Shown: positions 1-8,967, numbered from the stretch's first letter. The stretch: DNA of 64,000 nucleotides from Nocardioides caldifontis (GCF_008087345.1 NZ_ML701736.1:375187-439186); one strand, 5' to 3'. Made by a program: numbers and translations. The notes: generated by a model from the letters alone, not told the origin.

Positions 1-321
1 CTGGCGGAGCCGAGCCTGGAGCTCGCGCACCTCCGGTCCCTCCGCGCCCGGCGCCAGCAGCACCGGCCCGCCCGGGTCGGGGGTGCGCTCCTCGCGCCGT
101 TCCTCGCGCCGTTCCTCCCGTCGCTCGCCTTGCGGCTCGTCGTCCGGCTCGCTGCTGTGCCGGATGACGACCTGGGGCTCGACGGCCGCCGCCCTCGCGG
201 GCTCCCGGTCGGCGAGGAGCTCCAGCGCGGCGTACGCCGAGGCGGCACCGGCCACCGTCGTCACCGCCATCGCCAGGGTCGTCACGACCGCCGCCCGTGC
301 CCTGGTGCCTGTCCTGCGCAT
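1..321 (-). CDS. Secreted/anchored protein with a peptidoglycan-binding domain, 3' end outside window
   Basis: Only the first 107 codons are present; the gene runs off the left edge. It begins at ATG (319-321 on the complement) behind a good GAGGGG ribosome site. Residues 10-32 form an Ala/Val-rich hydrophobic segment, either an uncleaved anchor or a signal peptide. Residues 66-79 are a charged tract of repeated Arg-Arg-Glu-Glu units encoded by a 12-bp DNA repeat. The last visible residues (about 85-107, ending EVRELQARLRQ) look like the first helix of a PG_binding_1 fold, as found in cell-wall hydrolases and L,D-transpeptidases. The catalytic part, if any, is not visible, so a specific function cannot be named. 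Confidence 0.6.
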   Translation of the reverse strand, partial: MRRTGTRARAAVVTTLAMAVTTVAGAASAYAALELLADREPARAAAVEPQVVIRHSSEPDDEPQGERREERREERREERTPDPGGPVLLAPGAEGPEVRELQARLRQ

Positions 322-441
322 GATCCCCTCGTTCCACTCGGTCCTGTCGTGCACTAGACGCCGGGCCCCGCGTCCGGGTTGCGTCGAGGACGCGTCCGGC
401 CGGGAGACGATCGATCCCTGCGGGTTGGGGAGGATGCTGCC

Positions 442-1488
442 GTGGCTTCCCCTGCTCGTCCCGACGCCCGTACGGCGTGGGGGTTCCTGCACCTCGCACC
501 GACCCCCGGCGCTCACCGGGTCGGGGTGCGCGCCGGGATCTCCGTCCTGGTCCCGCTTCTCGGGGTGCTGGTCGTCGAGCGACCCGAGTGGGCGCTCTAC
601 GCGACCTTCGGGGCGTTCACCTCGCTCTACGGGCGCAACCACGTGCACCTCTCACGCGCCGTGATGCAGCTCAGCGCCGGCGCAGCGCTCACCGCATCCG
701 TGGCCGTCGGCGTGCTCGTGGGCTCCCTGGAGCAGCGGGCATGGGCCGCCGTCGCCGTGGGCGCCGTGGTGGCCGCGCTCGGGTCTGTGCTCGCCTCGGT
801 GCAGGACTGGCACCCTCCGGGCCCCCTGTTCCTGGTCTTCGGCTTCGGCGCCGTGGCCTCGGTGCCGCACGAGGTGGGGGACGTCGTGGCGGCCGCGGGC
901 GTCGCGGCCGCCAGCGCCGCGTTCTCGGTCGTCGTCGGCAACGTCGGGGCCGTGCTCCGCGGCCAACGCTCGCCGCACCGGCGGCGTGCCCGCGGACGGC
1001 TGGGTCCCGCCTGGACCGTGCAGCCGCTGCGGCAGGCGGCGGCGGTGGTCGCGGCAGGAGGGATCGCGACGGCGCTCGGCATCGGTCACCCCTACTGGGC
1101 GATGGTGGCCGCGTCCGCGCCGCTGACCGTCCGCGGGGTGGGCCACCAGCTGGTGCGGGCCGCCCACCGCGTCGTCGGCACCCTGCTCGGGCTGGTCTCG
1201 AGCGCCGCGCTCCTCGCGCTCCACCTCGACCCCGTGCCGACCGTGCTCGTGGTCGTCGTGCTGCAGGTCGTCACCGAGATGGTGGTCGGCCGCAACTACG
1301 GGGTGGCGATGGTCACGATCACGCCCATGGCGCTCCTCATGGGGCAGCTCGCGGCGCCACGCCCCGCAGGGGAGCTGCTCCTCGACCGCGGCGTGGAGAC
1401 CGTCGTCGGCGCGGCCGTCGCGGTCCTCGTCGTCCTGGCCGGGCTGCGGCTCCGCGGTCGCCGTCCACGCGCGGTCGACGCGGAATAG
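442..1488 (+). CDS. FUSC-family membrane protein (possible aromatic-acid exporter type)
   Basis: A 348-residue integral membrane protein with two clusters of transmembrane helices separated by an arginine-rich cytosolic loop around residues 175-195. This is the duplicated FUSC architecture of AaeB-like and fusaric-acid-resistance proteins. Motifs such as YATFGAFTSLYG after helix 2 and HPYWAMVAASAPLT at the start of the second half fit the family. I chose GTG 442 because GGGGAGGA lies 6-8 nt upstream; an open frame continues further 5' but reads like non-coding sequence. It sits 28 nt before an MFS exporter on the same strand, so the two may form a small efflux operon. The exported substrate is unknown. 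Confidence 0.75.
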   Translation: MASPARPDARTAWGFLHLAPTPGAHRVGVRAGISVLVPLLGVLVVERPEWALYATFGAFTSLYGRNHVHLSRAVMQLSAGAALTASVAVGVLVGSLEQRAWAAVAVGAVVAALGSVLASVQDWHPPGPLFLVFGFGAVASVPHEVGDVVAAAGVAAASAAFSVVVGNVGAVLRGQRSPHRRRARGRLGPAWTVQPLRQAAAVVAAGGIATALGIGHPYWAMVAASAPLTVRGVGHQLVRAAHRVVGTLLGLVSSAALLALHLDPVPTVLVVVVLQVVTEMVVGRNYGVAMVTITPMALLMGQLAAPRPAGELLLDRGVETVVGAAVAVLVVLAGLRLRGRRPRAVDAE

Positions 1489-1516
1489 TGGTCACGCTGC
1501 CGGGGTTGGGCCCACC

Positions 1517-2743
1517 GTGCCCGTGACCACCGCCCCCGACCGCGCGCCCAGCCGGGCCACCACCACCCACGTGACCCTCGCGATCCTCGCGCTGGCGACC
1601 GGCGGCTTCACGATCGGCACCACCGAGTTCGTGACGATGGGGCTGCTGCCCGAGATCGCCGAGGGCGTCGGGGTCTCGATCCCCGACGCCGGCCACCTGA
1701 TCTCGGCGTACGCCGTCGGGGTGGTCGTCGGGGCTCCCGTGCTCGCCTTCCTGGGTGCCCGGCTGCCGAGGCGCGCGCTCCTGCTCGCCCTGATGGGCGG
1801 CTACACGGTGGCCAACGCCCTCAGCGCCGTCGCCGCGGGGTTCGGGCTCCTCACGCTGGGCCGGTTCGTCGCGGGGCTGCCGCACGGCGCCTACTTCGGC
1901 GTGGCGTCGCTCGTCGCCGCGGGCCTGGTCGAGCCGGCCCGCAAGGGGCGTGCGGTGGCCACGGTCATGCTCGGGCTGAGCGTCGCCAACGTGGTCGGCG
2001 TCCCCGCCGCGACCTGGATGGGCCAGCACCTCGGGTGGCGCTCGGCCTTTCTCGCCGTGGCCGTCCTGGGGATCGTCACCGCCCTGCTCGTGCTGGCTTT
2101 CGTGCCCTCCTCGCCGGGCGACCCGCACGCCAGCGGTCGGCGTGAGCTGTCGGCGTTCCTCAGCGCCCAGGTCTGGCTGACGCTGCTGGCCGGTGCGATC
2201 GGCTTCGGCGGGATGTTCGCCGTCTACACCTACATCGCGCCGACCATCACCCGCACCGGCGGGCTGGACTCGTCGGCGGTGCCGGTCTTCCTCCTGGCGT
2301 TCGGCACCGGCATGGTCGCCGGCACCTGGGTGGCCGGGCACCTGGCCGACTGGTCGGTCTTCCGCTCCCTGCTCGGCTCGGCGCTCGGCATGGGGCTGGT
2401 CCTGCTCCTGTTCGGGGCCGTCGCGCCGGCCGGCTGGTGGTCGCTGCCGGTCGCGTTCCTCGTCCCGGTGCTCGGCTCGGTCCTGGTGGTGAACCTCCAG
2501 CTGCGGCTGATGGACGTGGCCGGTGACGCGCAGACCTTGGGCGCCGCGATGAACCACGCCTCGCTCAACGTCGCGAACGCGCTCGGGGCGTGGCTGGGTG
2601 GCGCGGTGATCGCCGCCGGCTGGGGCTACCGGGCACCGGCGGTGGTGGGGGCCGCGCTCTCGCTCGCCGGCTTGCTGGTGCTGCTCGGCTCGGCGCTGCT
2701 CCACCGGCGTACGGCGGTCAGGACCTTCTCCGCCACGCCGTGA
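1517..2743 (+). CDS. MFS transporter, AraJ/YdhP-like drug or sugar efflux family
   Basis: A 408-residue protein with about 12 predicted transmembrane helices. The N-terminus carries the signature GTTEFVTMGLLPEIA of the proton-driven AraJ/YdhP/chloramphenicol-resistance branch of the major facilitator superfamily, and the loop 2-3 motif appears as GARLPRRALL. These proteins export drugs, sugars or arabinose-like compounds at the inner membrane. The start is GTG 1517, with a second in-frame GTG at 1523; neither has a strong ribosome site, so the start is uncertain by two codons. It follows the FUSC gene closely. The substrate cannot be deduced from sequence. Confidence 0.85.
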   Translation: MPVTTAPDRAPSRATTTHVTLAILALATGGFTIGTTEFVTMGLLPEIAEGVGVSIPDAGHLISAYAVGVVVGAPVLAFLGARLPRRALLLALMGGYTVANALSAVAAGFGLLTLGRFVAGLPHGAYFGVASLVAAGLVEPARKGRAVATVMLGLSVANVVGVPAATWMGQHLGWRSAFLAVAVLGIVTALLVLAFVPSSPGDPHASGRRELSAFLSAQVWLTLLAGAIGFGGMFAVYTYIAPTITRTGGLDSSAVPVFLLAFGTGMVAGTWVAGHLADWSVFRSLLGSALGMGLVLLLFGAVAPAGWWSLPVAFLVPVLGSVLVVNLQLRLMDVAGDAQTLGAAMNHASLNVANALGAWLGGAVIAAGWGYRAPAVVGAALSLAGLLVLLGSALLHRRTAVRTFSATP

Positions 2744-2808
2744 CCTCCGGGACTTTCTCCTCCACATCCTGAGTCCTAGGGCTCGACTCCGCTCGCGGAC
2801 CACGACTA

Positions 2809-2824
2809 GACCGCTTCGGCGGTC
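2809..2824 (+). terminator. GACCGC-TTCG-GCGGTC stem-loop
   Basis: A perfect 6-bp stem with an extra-stable TTCG tetraloop lies between the MFS gene and the next gene. There is no T-run, so it could be a weak terminator for the MFS transcript. It directly precedes the TAGTGT -10 candidate at 2826-2831 of the fibronectin gene, so it could also be a regulatory element there. Confidence 0.4.
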
Positions 2825-2868
2825 CTAGTGTGCGGGGAGCAGATCGCAGAACCAGGGGGTGCGTGCGA

Positions 2869-4068
2869 ATGCTTCGCTCGACCACGACCATGCGGGAACC
2901 GCTCCGGGGAACGGTCGCACTGGCGGTGCTCCTTCTGGCGGCGGCGTTGCTGGGGCTCGTGGCCCCGGCTCCGGCGGCCGGCGCGCCGGGTTCGTCGAGC
3001 GTGGTGTCGGCGGAGAGGCCGAGGAAGGCGAGCACCAGCGCCTGGATGAGCGTCAACGCGGCGAAGCGGATCCCGGGCGAGAAGGTCAAGCTCAGCGCGC
3101 ACGTCTACCCGGAGATGAGGCGCAAGGTCGTCGTCCAGCGCAAGCTCGGCAAGCGCGGCAAGTGGACCAACTTCGTGTCCGGGAGGACCACCGCCAAGGG
3201 CGAGCTGGCCCGGGAGTTCAAGGCAACCACCCAGGACGCCAGGTTCCGCGTCGTCGTGCCTGCTGCCAAGCGGGGGAGCACCCGCTACGCCGCTGCCCGC
3301 TCCAAGGTGCTGAAGGTCAAGTCGGTCGAGCAGGAGGCCCGACTGACGATGCGCGTCTCCAGCGGCGGCGAGCTGATCGAGGCGTCGGTGTGGGCGGCGC
3401 CGTTCCGCAAGAAGCGCCCGGTGCGGATCCAGGTGCTCAGCGACACCTGGCGCACGATCGCCGTCGGCGAGCTCGACGAGAAGGGCCAGGAGGAGTTCAC
3501 CTTCCTCCGCGTGGCGAGCGGCGCCTACACGTTCCGCGCGGTGGTCCAGCAGTGGCGCGGGGCCCCCAAGGTCGTCTCGCCGCACCGCCGCATCGTGATC
3601 ACGACGCCGCGCGACCGGACGCCTCCTCCGAAGCCCCAGAGCCTCCGCGCGGAGCCCGGCGACGGCTCGGTGGAGCTGGTGTGGAACAAGGTGGACGCGC
3701 GAGACTTCGCGGCCTACCTCGTCTACATGCGGTCGTCGGCCTCCTCGACATGGAACACCCTGGTCGTCGACAAGAACGTCGGCTACCTGCGGGTGACCAA
3801 GCTCGGCAACGGCACGAGGTACGAGTTCAAGGTCACCGCGGTCGACCGCTACGGCAACGAGTCGGGCTTCTCGAACACCGTCCGGGCCACGCCGAAGGGC
3901 TCCGCCACGCCTCCTCCGCCCGCCGGCCACGGAGGTGGCCCCGGCGGCGGCAGCAGTGGCGACGTCCCGATCTCGGTGCCCGGGCCCGGCAAGCCGGGCT
4001 CGATCCTCGACCAGTGGCTCGAGCTGTTCCCCTGGCTCCCGCTCCTGCCCTTCTGGCCCTACCCCTGA
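2869..4068 (+). CDS. Secreted protein with Ig-like repeats and one fibronectin type III domain
   Basis: A 399-residue exported protein. Start ATG 2869 was chosen because AGGGGG lies upstream and because the same leader and first codons (MLR-T-T) recur in the paralogue at 4830. Residues 1-37 are a signal peptide ending in an Ala-rich cleavage region. Two beta-rich Ig-like repeats follow (about 55-135 and 140-225), each ending in a YTFRAVVQQWRG-type strand that is typical of actinobacterial surface proteins. A fibronectin type III domain comes next (about 245-335, TPPPKPQSLRAEPGDGSVEL onward), then a Gly/Pro-rich linker and a hydrophobic Trp-rich tail. No enzymatic motif is seen; a role in adhesion or cell-surface structure is inferred. 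Confidence 0.7.
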   Translation: MLRSTTTMREPLRGTVALAVLLLAAALLGLVAPAPAAGAPGSSSVVSAERPRKASTSAWMSVNAAKRIPGEKVKLSAHVYPEMRRKVVVQRKLGKRGKWTNFVSGRTTAKGELAREFKATTQDARFRVVVPAAKRGSTRYAAARSKVLKVKSVEQEARLTMRVSSGGELIEASVWAAPFRKKRPVRIQVLSDTWRTIAVGELDEKGQEEFTFLRVASGAYTFRAVVQQWRGAPKVVSPHRRIVITTPRDRTPPPKPQSLRAEPGDGSVELVWNKVDARDFAAYLVYMRSSASSTWNTLVVDKNVGYLRVTKLGNGTRYEFKVTAVDRYGNESGFSNTVRATPKGSATPPPPAGHGGGPGGGSSGDVPISVPGPGKPGSILDQWLELFPWLPLLPFWPYP

Positions 4069-4113
4069 CCTACCCCTGACCTGGCCCTGACCTCGCCCTG
4101 ACCTGGCCCTGGT
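4059..4113 (+). repeat. Five-unit 11-bp tandem repeat across the stop codon
   Basis: Units of the type CTACCCCTGAC / CTGGCCCTGAC are repeated head to tail five times, with the last unit diverged. The natural stop codon (4066-4068) lies in the first unit. Because the period is not a multiple of three, the embedded TGA appears in all three frames within the array. This is seen directly; any function is inference. Confidence 0.85.
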
Positions 4114-4250
4114 CCTGGTCGGGGCCTGCCGGCCCCAGGTCCGGGGAAGCATCGGGACGATGGGCCTGAAAGCCCCGCCTTAGGGCACGGGGGATAACCC
4201 GGGCGCCAGTCGTACGTTGTACGGGTACGCGCAGAGACAGGGGACATCAC

Positions 4251-4670
4251 ATGCGACGCGTTGTGGCAGCAGCATTGCTCTCGGGGGCCCTCGCGGCGCC
4301 GTTGACCATCGCGGGGTCGGCCCAGGCCGCCGACCGCGTCTGCGAGCGGCACAAAGGGCTGCGCACCTGCACGACCACCACGGTGACCACCGAGTGGAGC
4401 GGCGACCAGGGGCACGAGTACGGCACCGGCAACGACGGCGCTCTCGCGGCGCTCTGGTGCGTGCAGGACTGGCCGGGCCAGCCGCTCGTGGAGTACGAAG
4501 CCTTCGCCACCGACTACCTCGTGGAGACCACCACCACCAAGACCGTGGTGCGCCGGGTGAAGACCGGCAAGGTGGTCAGCCGCGAGGTCGAGAGGTCGCG
4601 GACGATCCTCGAGGCCCGCACCGGCGGCGAGGGTCAGGGCGCGAACATCACCTGTACCTACGGCGACTGA
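4251..4670 (+). CDS. Small exported protein of unknown function
   Basis: A 139-residue protein that starts at ATG 4251 behind AGGGGA. Residues 1-26 form a clear signal peptide with an AQA-A type cleavage site. The mature part has four cysteines (in the VCER, LRTC, LWCV and ITCTY contexts), enough for two disulfides outside the cell, and several Thr-rich strands. I do not recognise the family. It sits between the two fibronectin paralogues and is transcribed the same way, with its own promoter-like region (TACGTT about 35 nt upstream), so it may be part of the same surface programme. Confidence 0.65.
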   Translation: MRRVVAAALLSGALAAPLTIAGSAQAADRVCERHKGLRTCTTTTVTTEWSGDQGHEYGTGNDGALAALWCVQDWPGQPLVEYEAFATDYLVETTTTKTVVRRVKTGKVVSREVERSRTILEARTGGEGQGANITCTYGD

Positions 4671-4829
4671 GCACCGTCTCCGTCGTACGCCGCTCAGGGC
4701 CACCGCTTGCGCAGGACCCTCGTCCTCCACAGGTCGGGGCCTAGGGCTTTACTTTGCGGCCGACACGTGACGTGACAATCGTGCGCCCCTAGGGTCGCGG
4801 CAAGCTAGCCACACCAGGGGGGCACGGGG

Positions 4830-6050
4830 ATGCTTCGAACCACGCTGCCGGTACGCCGGCTCCACACACTGCCGGTCACCATCGCGCTCGCCGCCATGCT
4901 GACGGCGCTGCTCACGGTCCTCGCCGGGCCGCCCGCCTCCGCCGGGTCATGGGCGGACAAGGACTGCGCTGACTTCCCGAGCCAGAGGGCCGCGCAGCTC
5001 TTCTTCCTGAGGCAGGGAGGACCGGCTGTCGACCCGCATCGGTTGGACGCGGACGGGGACAACGTCGCATGCGACTCCAACCCGCCCCCGCGCTACGAGA
5101 AGCCGTTCCTGCCGGGGAAGCCCGGCAAGCCGAGCAAGCCGACCAGGCCGCGGAAACCGAAGCCGCCGAAGGTCATCGACTCCACGGCATCGCTCGTCGC
5201 GAGCCACGCGCAGCGGATCGCCGGTGAGCCGTTCACCCTCAAGGGGCGGGTGACACCCGCCGTGAAGCGCCGGGTCGTGCTCCAGGGCCGCCTCGTCGGC
5301 GGCCGCTGGCAGAAGCTGGTGACGGCGCAGACCTCCCGCAACGGCAGGATCGTGTTCACCGGCCGCGCCAGCGCGAAGGACGTCCGCTACCGCCTCGTGG
5401 TGCCTGCGTCGAAGAAGGGCAAGAAGCGGTACACCGCGACGAAGTCGCCGGTCCGGCTCATCGACACCGTCCGCCAGACCGTGACCCTCGAGGTGCCGAC
5501 CAGCGTGGCCAACGGCACCGACGTCAACGCGGTCATCACCTCCACCCCGGCGCGGAGGAACCGCCCGGTCCTGCTCCAGGTCGAGCAGAACGGTTCGTGG
5601 ACCGTGCTGAAGCGTGGCCGGCTCGACTCGGTCGGCGTCGCGACGCTGCGGTTCACCCGACCGACCGGCAGCTACGACCTGCGCGCTGTCGTCCAGAAGT
5701 ACCGCGGCGCCGGCAAGGTGACCTCGGGGACGAGGACCATCGTGTTCCTCGCCGCTCCGGACACCACGCCCCCCGACGCACCGACCGGGCTCGACGCCCA
5801 GCCCGGCGACGGGTCGGCGACGCTGACATGGGAAGCGGTGGACGACGCCGTGGCCTACCGGGTGCGGTACCGCGAGTCCTCAGCCGCCGACTGGACCGAC
5901 TGGCCGCAGGTCGCGGGCACGACGACCACGATCACCGGGCTCACCAACGACGTCGAGTACACCTTCGACGTGCGCGCGGTGGACGCGGCGAACAACGTGT
6001 CGGAGCCGTCCGAGACGGTCACCATCGTCCCGACCAACGCGACCGGATAA
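4830..6050 (+). CDS. Secreted Excalibur/Ig-like/fibronectin type III protein, paralogue of the gene at 2869
   Basis: A 406-residue exported protein. After the signal peptide (about 1-38) there is an Excalibur calcium-binding motif, DCADFPSQRAAQLFF followed by LDADGDNVACDS (about 44-86), with the EF-hand-like Asp ladder and paired cysteines. A Pro/Lys linker, two Ig-like repeats and a C-terminal fibronectin type III domain (TPPDAPTGLDAQPGDGSA, about 312-405) follow. The Ig and fibronectin parts match the gene at 2869 in order and spacing, so the two are paralogues; only this copy has the Excalibur module. Both share the same leader and an ATG-CTTCG start. A role at the cell surface is inferred. 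Confidence 0.75.
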   Translation: MLRTTLPVRRLHTLPVTIALAAMLTALLTVLAGPPASAGSWADKDCADFPSQRAAQLFFLRQGGPAVDPHRLDADGDNVACDSNPPPRYEKPFLPGKPGKPSKPTRPRKPKPPKVIDSTASLVASHAQRIAGEPFTLKGRVTPAVKRRVVLQGRLVGGRWQKLVTAQTSRNGRIVFTGRASAKDVRYRLVVPASKKGKKRYTATKSPVRLIDTVRQTVTLEVPTSVANGTDVNAVITSTPARRNRPVLLQVEQNGSWTVLKRGRLDSVGVATLRFTRPTGSYDLRAVVQKYRGAGKVTSGTRTIVFLAAPDTTPPDAPTGLDAQPGDGSATLTWEAVDDAVAYRVRYRESSAADWTDWPQVAGTTTTITGLTNDVEYTFDVRAVDAANNVSEPSETVTIVPTNATG

Positions 6051-6149
6051 CCGCGCATAACGGACATCCGTCCCATCCGCAACCGGTTCCACGAAACCTT
6101 TACCTTCCACCTGTTGGCCCGGCCTCACCTTCCCGGCGAGGATGCGCAG

Positions 6150-6500
6150 ATGAGGGCTTGGGGGGGCGGGGCCGTCGCCGCAGCCGCTGCAGCCTTGGTG
6201 CTCAGCGGCTGCGGCGCGGACTCCGGGAGCACCGCCGCCCGGATCGCCGAGCGGGTCGGCTGCACCGGCTACGAGACCTCGAACGAGCAGATCTTCGTGA
6301 CCGAGAGCGGCAGCTGCCGCATCGACGGGCGCACGGTCGAGCTCTACTACTTCGCCGACCGGGCGGCCCGCGACACCTACGTCGACATCGCGGCCGAGGA
6401 GGGTGGGCTCTACCTCGTCGGACCCGACTTCGCGGTCCAGGCCGACCGGTCGACGCTGGAGACGCTCCAGGCGCAGCACGGCTACGACCTGCGCGGCTGA
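6150..6500 (+). CDS. Small lipoprotein of unknown function
   Basis: A 116-residue protein. Start ATG 6150 follows GCGAGGA; another ATG at 6142 is in a different frame and stops at once. The N-terminus ends in the lipobox LVLSGCG, so the mature protein is probably lipid-anchored at Cys21. Two more cysteines (VGCTGYE and SCRI) could form a disulfide in the folded domain of about 85 residues. Similar small lipoproteins of the form C-T-G-Y-E...S-C are common in actinobacteria, but I cannot name a function. It stands alone after the fibronectin gene. Confidence 0.65.
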   Translation: MRAWGGGAVAAAAAALVLSGCGADSGSTAARIAERVGCTGYETSNEQIFVTESGSCRIDGRTVELYYFADRAARDTYVDIAAEEGGLYLVGPDFAVQADRSTLETLQAQHGYDLRG

Positions 6501-6604
6501 CCGAGCAGGGTGTTCCCCGTCTCATCGCGGCGGCCGGCGGTAGCGCCACCCAGCGGGTGGGTACCCAGACGTCGGAACGCGTTCTCCCGACGAAAGGAGC
6601 CCTC

Positions 6605-7168
6605 GTGGCCCCGACCGACACCCGCGACGTCGTCGACCTGCTCATCGACCAGCACCACCACATCCGGCAGCTGTTCGCCGCGGTGGACGAGGCTGGTGAC
6701 GACACCGTCCGGCAGGCGGCCTTCGAGGAGCTGCGCCGCTTCCTCGCGGTCCACGAGACCGCCGAGGAGCTCGTCACCCACCCCATCGCGCGGATGACCG
6801 ACGGTGGCAACGACGTCGTCGACGCCCGGCTCGAGGAGGAGACCGAGTCGAAGAAGCTGCTCGCCGAGCTCGACCGGATGTCGGTCACCGACCCCGACTT
6901 CGCGGGGAAGCTCGCCACCTTCAAGGCGGCCGTCTTCACCCATGCCGAGGCGGAGGAGCGCGAGGAGTTCCCGCTGCTGAGGGCCGGCACCGACCCGAAG
7001 CGGCTCGAGCGGATGGCCGCGGCCGTACGCGCGGCGGAGGCGATCGCCCCGACGCACCCGCACCCGGCAGTCGGCAGCTCGCTGACGACGAACCTGATGG
7101 CCGGGCCGCTCGCGTCGCTGCTCGACCGCACCCGGGATGCGGTGAAGGCGGCGCTCGCGAAGGGCTGA
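6605..7168 (+). CDS. Hemerythrin-like domain protein
   Basis: A 187-residue cytosolic protein that starts at GTG 6605 with a strong AAGGAG ribosome site. The iron-binding histidines and acids of an HHE-type hemerythrin are visible: DQHHHIRQLF near the start, HETAEELVTHP in the middle and FTHAEAEEREEFP about residues 112-124. Such proteins bind a di-iron centre and sense or carry oxygen, nitric oxide or iron, or repair iron-sulfur clusters. The C-terminal 50 residues are an extra helical segment that follows a His-Pro-His-Pro stretch. It is monocistronic. Confidence 0.85.
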   Translation: MAPTDTRDVVDLLIDQHHHIRQLFAAVDEAGDDTVRQAAFEELRRFLAVHETAEELVTHPIARMTDGGNDVVDARLEEETESKKLLAELDRMSVTDPDFAGKLATFKAAVFTHAEAEEREEFPLLRAGTDPKRLERMAAAVRAAEAIAPTHPHPAVGSSLTTNLMAGPLASLLDRTRDAVKAALAKG

Positions 7169-7299
7169 ACGTCCCTTTCTGCACAAGGTGACGGATGCAC
7201 GGATTCGCGCGTCCGCTTTCTTCCACGGTGGTGTGCCCCCGACCTAGGGTCCGGGGACACCGCCGGGCCGCCCGGGCCCGGGAGAAAGGGAAGCTTCCT

Positions 7300-8910
7300 G
7301 TGCGAACCAGACGCGCTTCGGCGCTGCTCACCGCAGCCGCCGTCTCCGCCGCTCTCGCCACCGCCGCCACGAACGTGCCGGCGAGCGCGGCTCCACCCAA
7401 CGACACCGTCGACAAGCTGACCAAGGCGGTGAAGCTCCGCGGGGTGATGAACCACCTCGAGGCCTTCCAGCGGATCGCCGACAAGCACGGCGACCGCGCC
7501 GCGGGGCGCAAGGGCTACCGCAAGTCGGTCAACTACGTGGTCCGGAAGCTGGAGCGGGCGGGGTACGACCCGACCGTCCAGGAGTTCTCCTTCCCCTACG
7601 TCGAGGACAGCTCCGAGCTCGAACGGGTGAGCCCGCAGCCCCGGGTCTTCGGCGACCAGGACTTCTACCGCAACGTCTTCGAGCCGACCTTCCAGGGCGA
7701 GGCGGACGGTCCGATCACCCCCGTCGACGTGGTCGTGCCGATGGCGGCCGACGCGCCGGCGAACACGAGCACCAGCGGCTGCGAGGAGTCGGACTTCGAC
7801 GACTTCACGCCGGGCGGCGTCGCGCTGATGCAGCGCGGCACCTGCGACTTCACGGTCAAGGCGCTCAACGCCCAGGAGGCCGGGGCCGTCGCCGCGGTCG
7901 TCATGAACGAGGGCCAGCCCGGCCGCACAGGGCTCATGGGGATGAGCGGTGACGGCACCGGGCTCACCATCCCGGTCGTGGCCGCGACGTACGACGCAGG
8001 GGTGGACCTCCACTCGACCCCCGGTGCCACCGTCCGGGTGCTCGTCGACTTCTTCGAGGAGGAGCGCACGAGCTGGAACGTCCTCGCCGAGACCAAGCGC
8101 GGCGACCGTGCCAACACGGTGATGGCCGGCGCGCACCTCGATGGCGTGCAGGACGGCGCGGGCATCAACGACAACGGCTCGGGCAGCGCCGCGCTGCTCG
8201 AGACCGCGATCCAGATGAAGAAGGTCAAGCCCGCCAACCGGGTGCGGTTCGCCTGGTGGGGTGCCGAGGAGGAGGGGCTCCTCGGGTCGGACCACTACGT
8301 GAGCCGGCTCAAGAAGCGGCAGATCGCCAACATCGCGCTCTACCTCAACTTCGACATGGTCGCGTCGCCGAACTTCACCTTCGGGATCTACGACGGCAAC
8401 AACTCGTCGGGGACGGCCGAGCCCGGCTTCATCCCGAAGGGCTCGGCGCGGATCGAGAAGGTCTTCGAGAAGTTCTACGACAAGCGCGGGCTCCGCTACG
8501 AGGACTCGGAGTTCTCCGGTCGCTCCGACTACGGCCCGTTCATCGCGGTCGGCATCCCCGCCGGTGGCCTGTTCACCGGCGCGGAGGGCGTCAAGACCAA
8601 GCGCGAGGCCCGGCGGCACGGCGGTGTGGCCGGCGAGTCGTACGACCCCTGCTACCACTCCGCCTGCGACAACCTCACCGGCGCGGGGCAGGACCGGAAG
8701 CTCTACCGGCTGCTGAAGAAGGACTACCGGCTGGTCGGCAACGTCAACACCAAGGCGCTCGACGTCAACTCCGACGCCATCGCCACGGCGGTGCTGAAGT
8801 TCGCCCGTGACACCTCGCGGGTCCGGGTCGACCGGGCGCACGGCTCGTCGTCGCTCACGAGCAAGACGCTCGGCACCGGCCACGCGCACGGCAAGACCGC
8901 CCGCCGCTGA
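7300..8910 (+). CDS. Secreted M28 zinc aminopeptidase with PA domain
   Basis: A 536-residue exported peptidase. GTG 7300 is preferred because AAGGGAAG lies upstream and a clean signal peptide (about 1-30, ending VPASAAP) follows. A protease-associated domain (about 125-240, with GVALMQRGTCDFTVKA) is inserted before the catalytic M28 domain. The zinc ligands are visible: His and Asp in AGAHLDGV and INDNGSGS, Glu in WWGAEEEGLLGS, Asp in NFDMVASPN, and the last His in CYHSACD. This is the Streptomyces griseus aminopeptidase type, which removes hydrophobic N-terminal residues outside the cell. A TAGGGT -10 box lies about 50 nt upstream and a strong terminator follows. Confidence 0.9.
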   Translation: MRTRRASALLTAAAVSAALATAATNVPASAAPPNDTVDKLTKAVKLRGVMNHLEAFQRIADKHGDRAAGRKGYRKSVNYVVRKLERAGYDPTVQEFSFPYVEDSSELERVSPQPRVFGDQDFYRNVFEPTFQGEADGPITPVDVVVPMAADAPANTSTSGCEESDFDDFTPGGVALMQRGTCDFTVKALNAQEAGAVAAVVMNEGQPGRTGLMGMSGDGTGLTIPVVAATYDAGVDLHSTPGATVRVLVDFFEEERTSWNVLAETKRGDRANTVMAGAHLDGVQDGAGINDNGSGSAALLETAIQMKKVKPANRVRFAWWGAEEEGLLGSDHYVSRLKKRQIANIALYLNFDMVASPNFTFGIYDGNNSSGTAEPGFIPKGSARIEKVFEKFYDKRGLRYEDSEFSGRSDYGPFIAVGIPAGGLFTGAEGVKTKREARRHGGVAGESYDPCYHSACDNLTGAGQDRKLYRLLKKDYRLVGNVNTKALDVNSDAIATAVLKFARDTSRVRVDRAHGSSSLTSKTLGTGHAHGKTARR

Positions 8911-8967
8911 GCGGTCGGCACCCGCACGGCACGACACGGCGCAACACAACACAGCAAGCACCAGGTC

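Noticed and set aside
83-664. Plus-strand coding region at the left edge
   Set aside because: The frame is Ser/Arg low-complexity. The minus strand carries a start with ribosome site, a hydrophobic segment and a peptidoglycan-binding motif.
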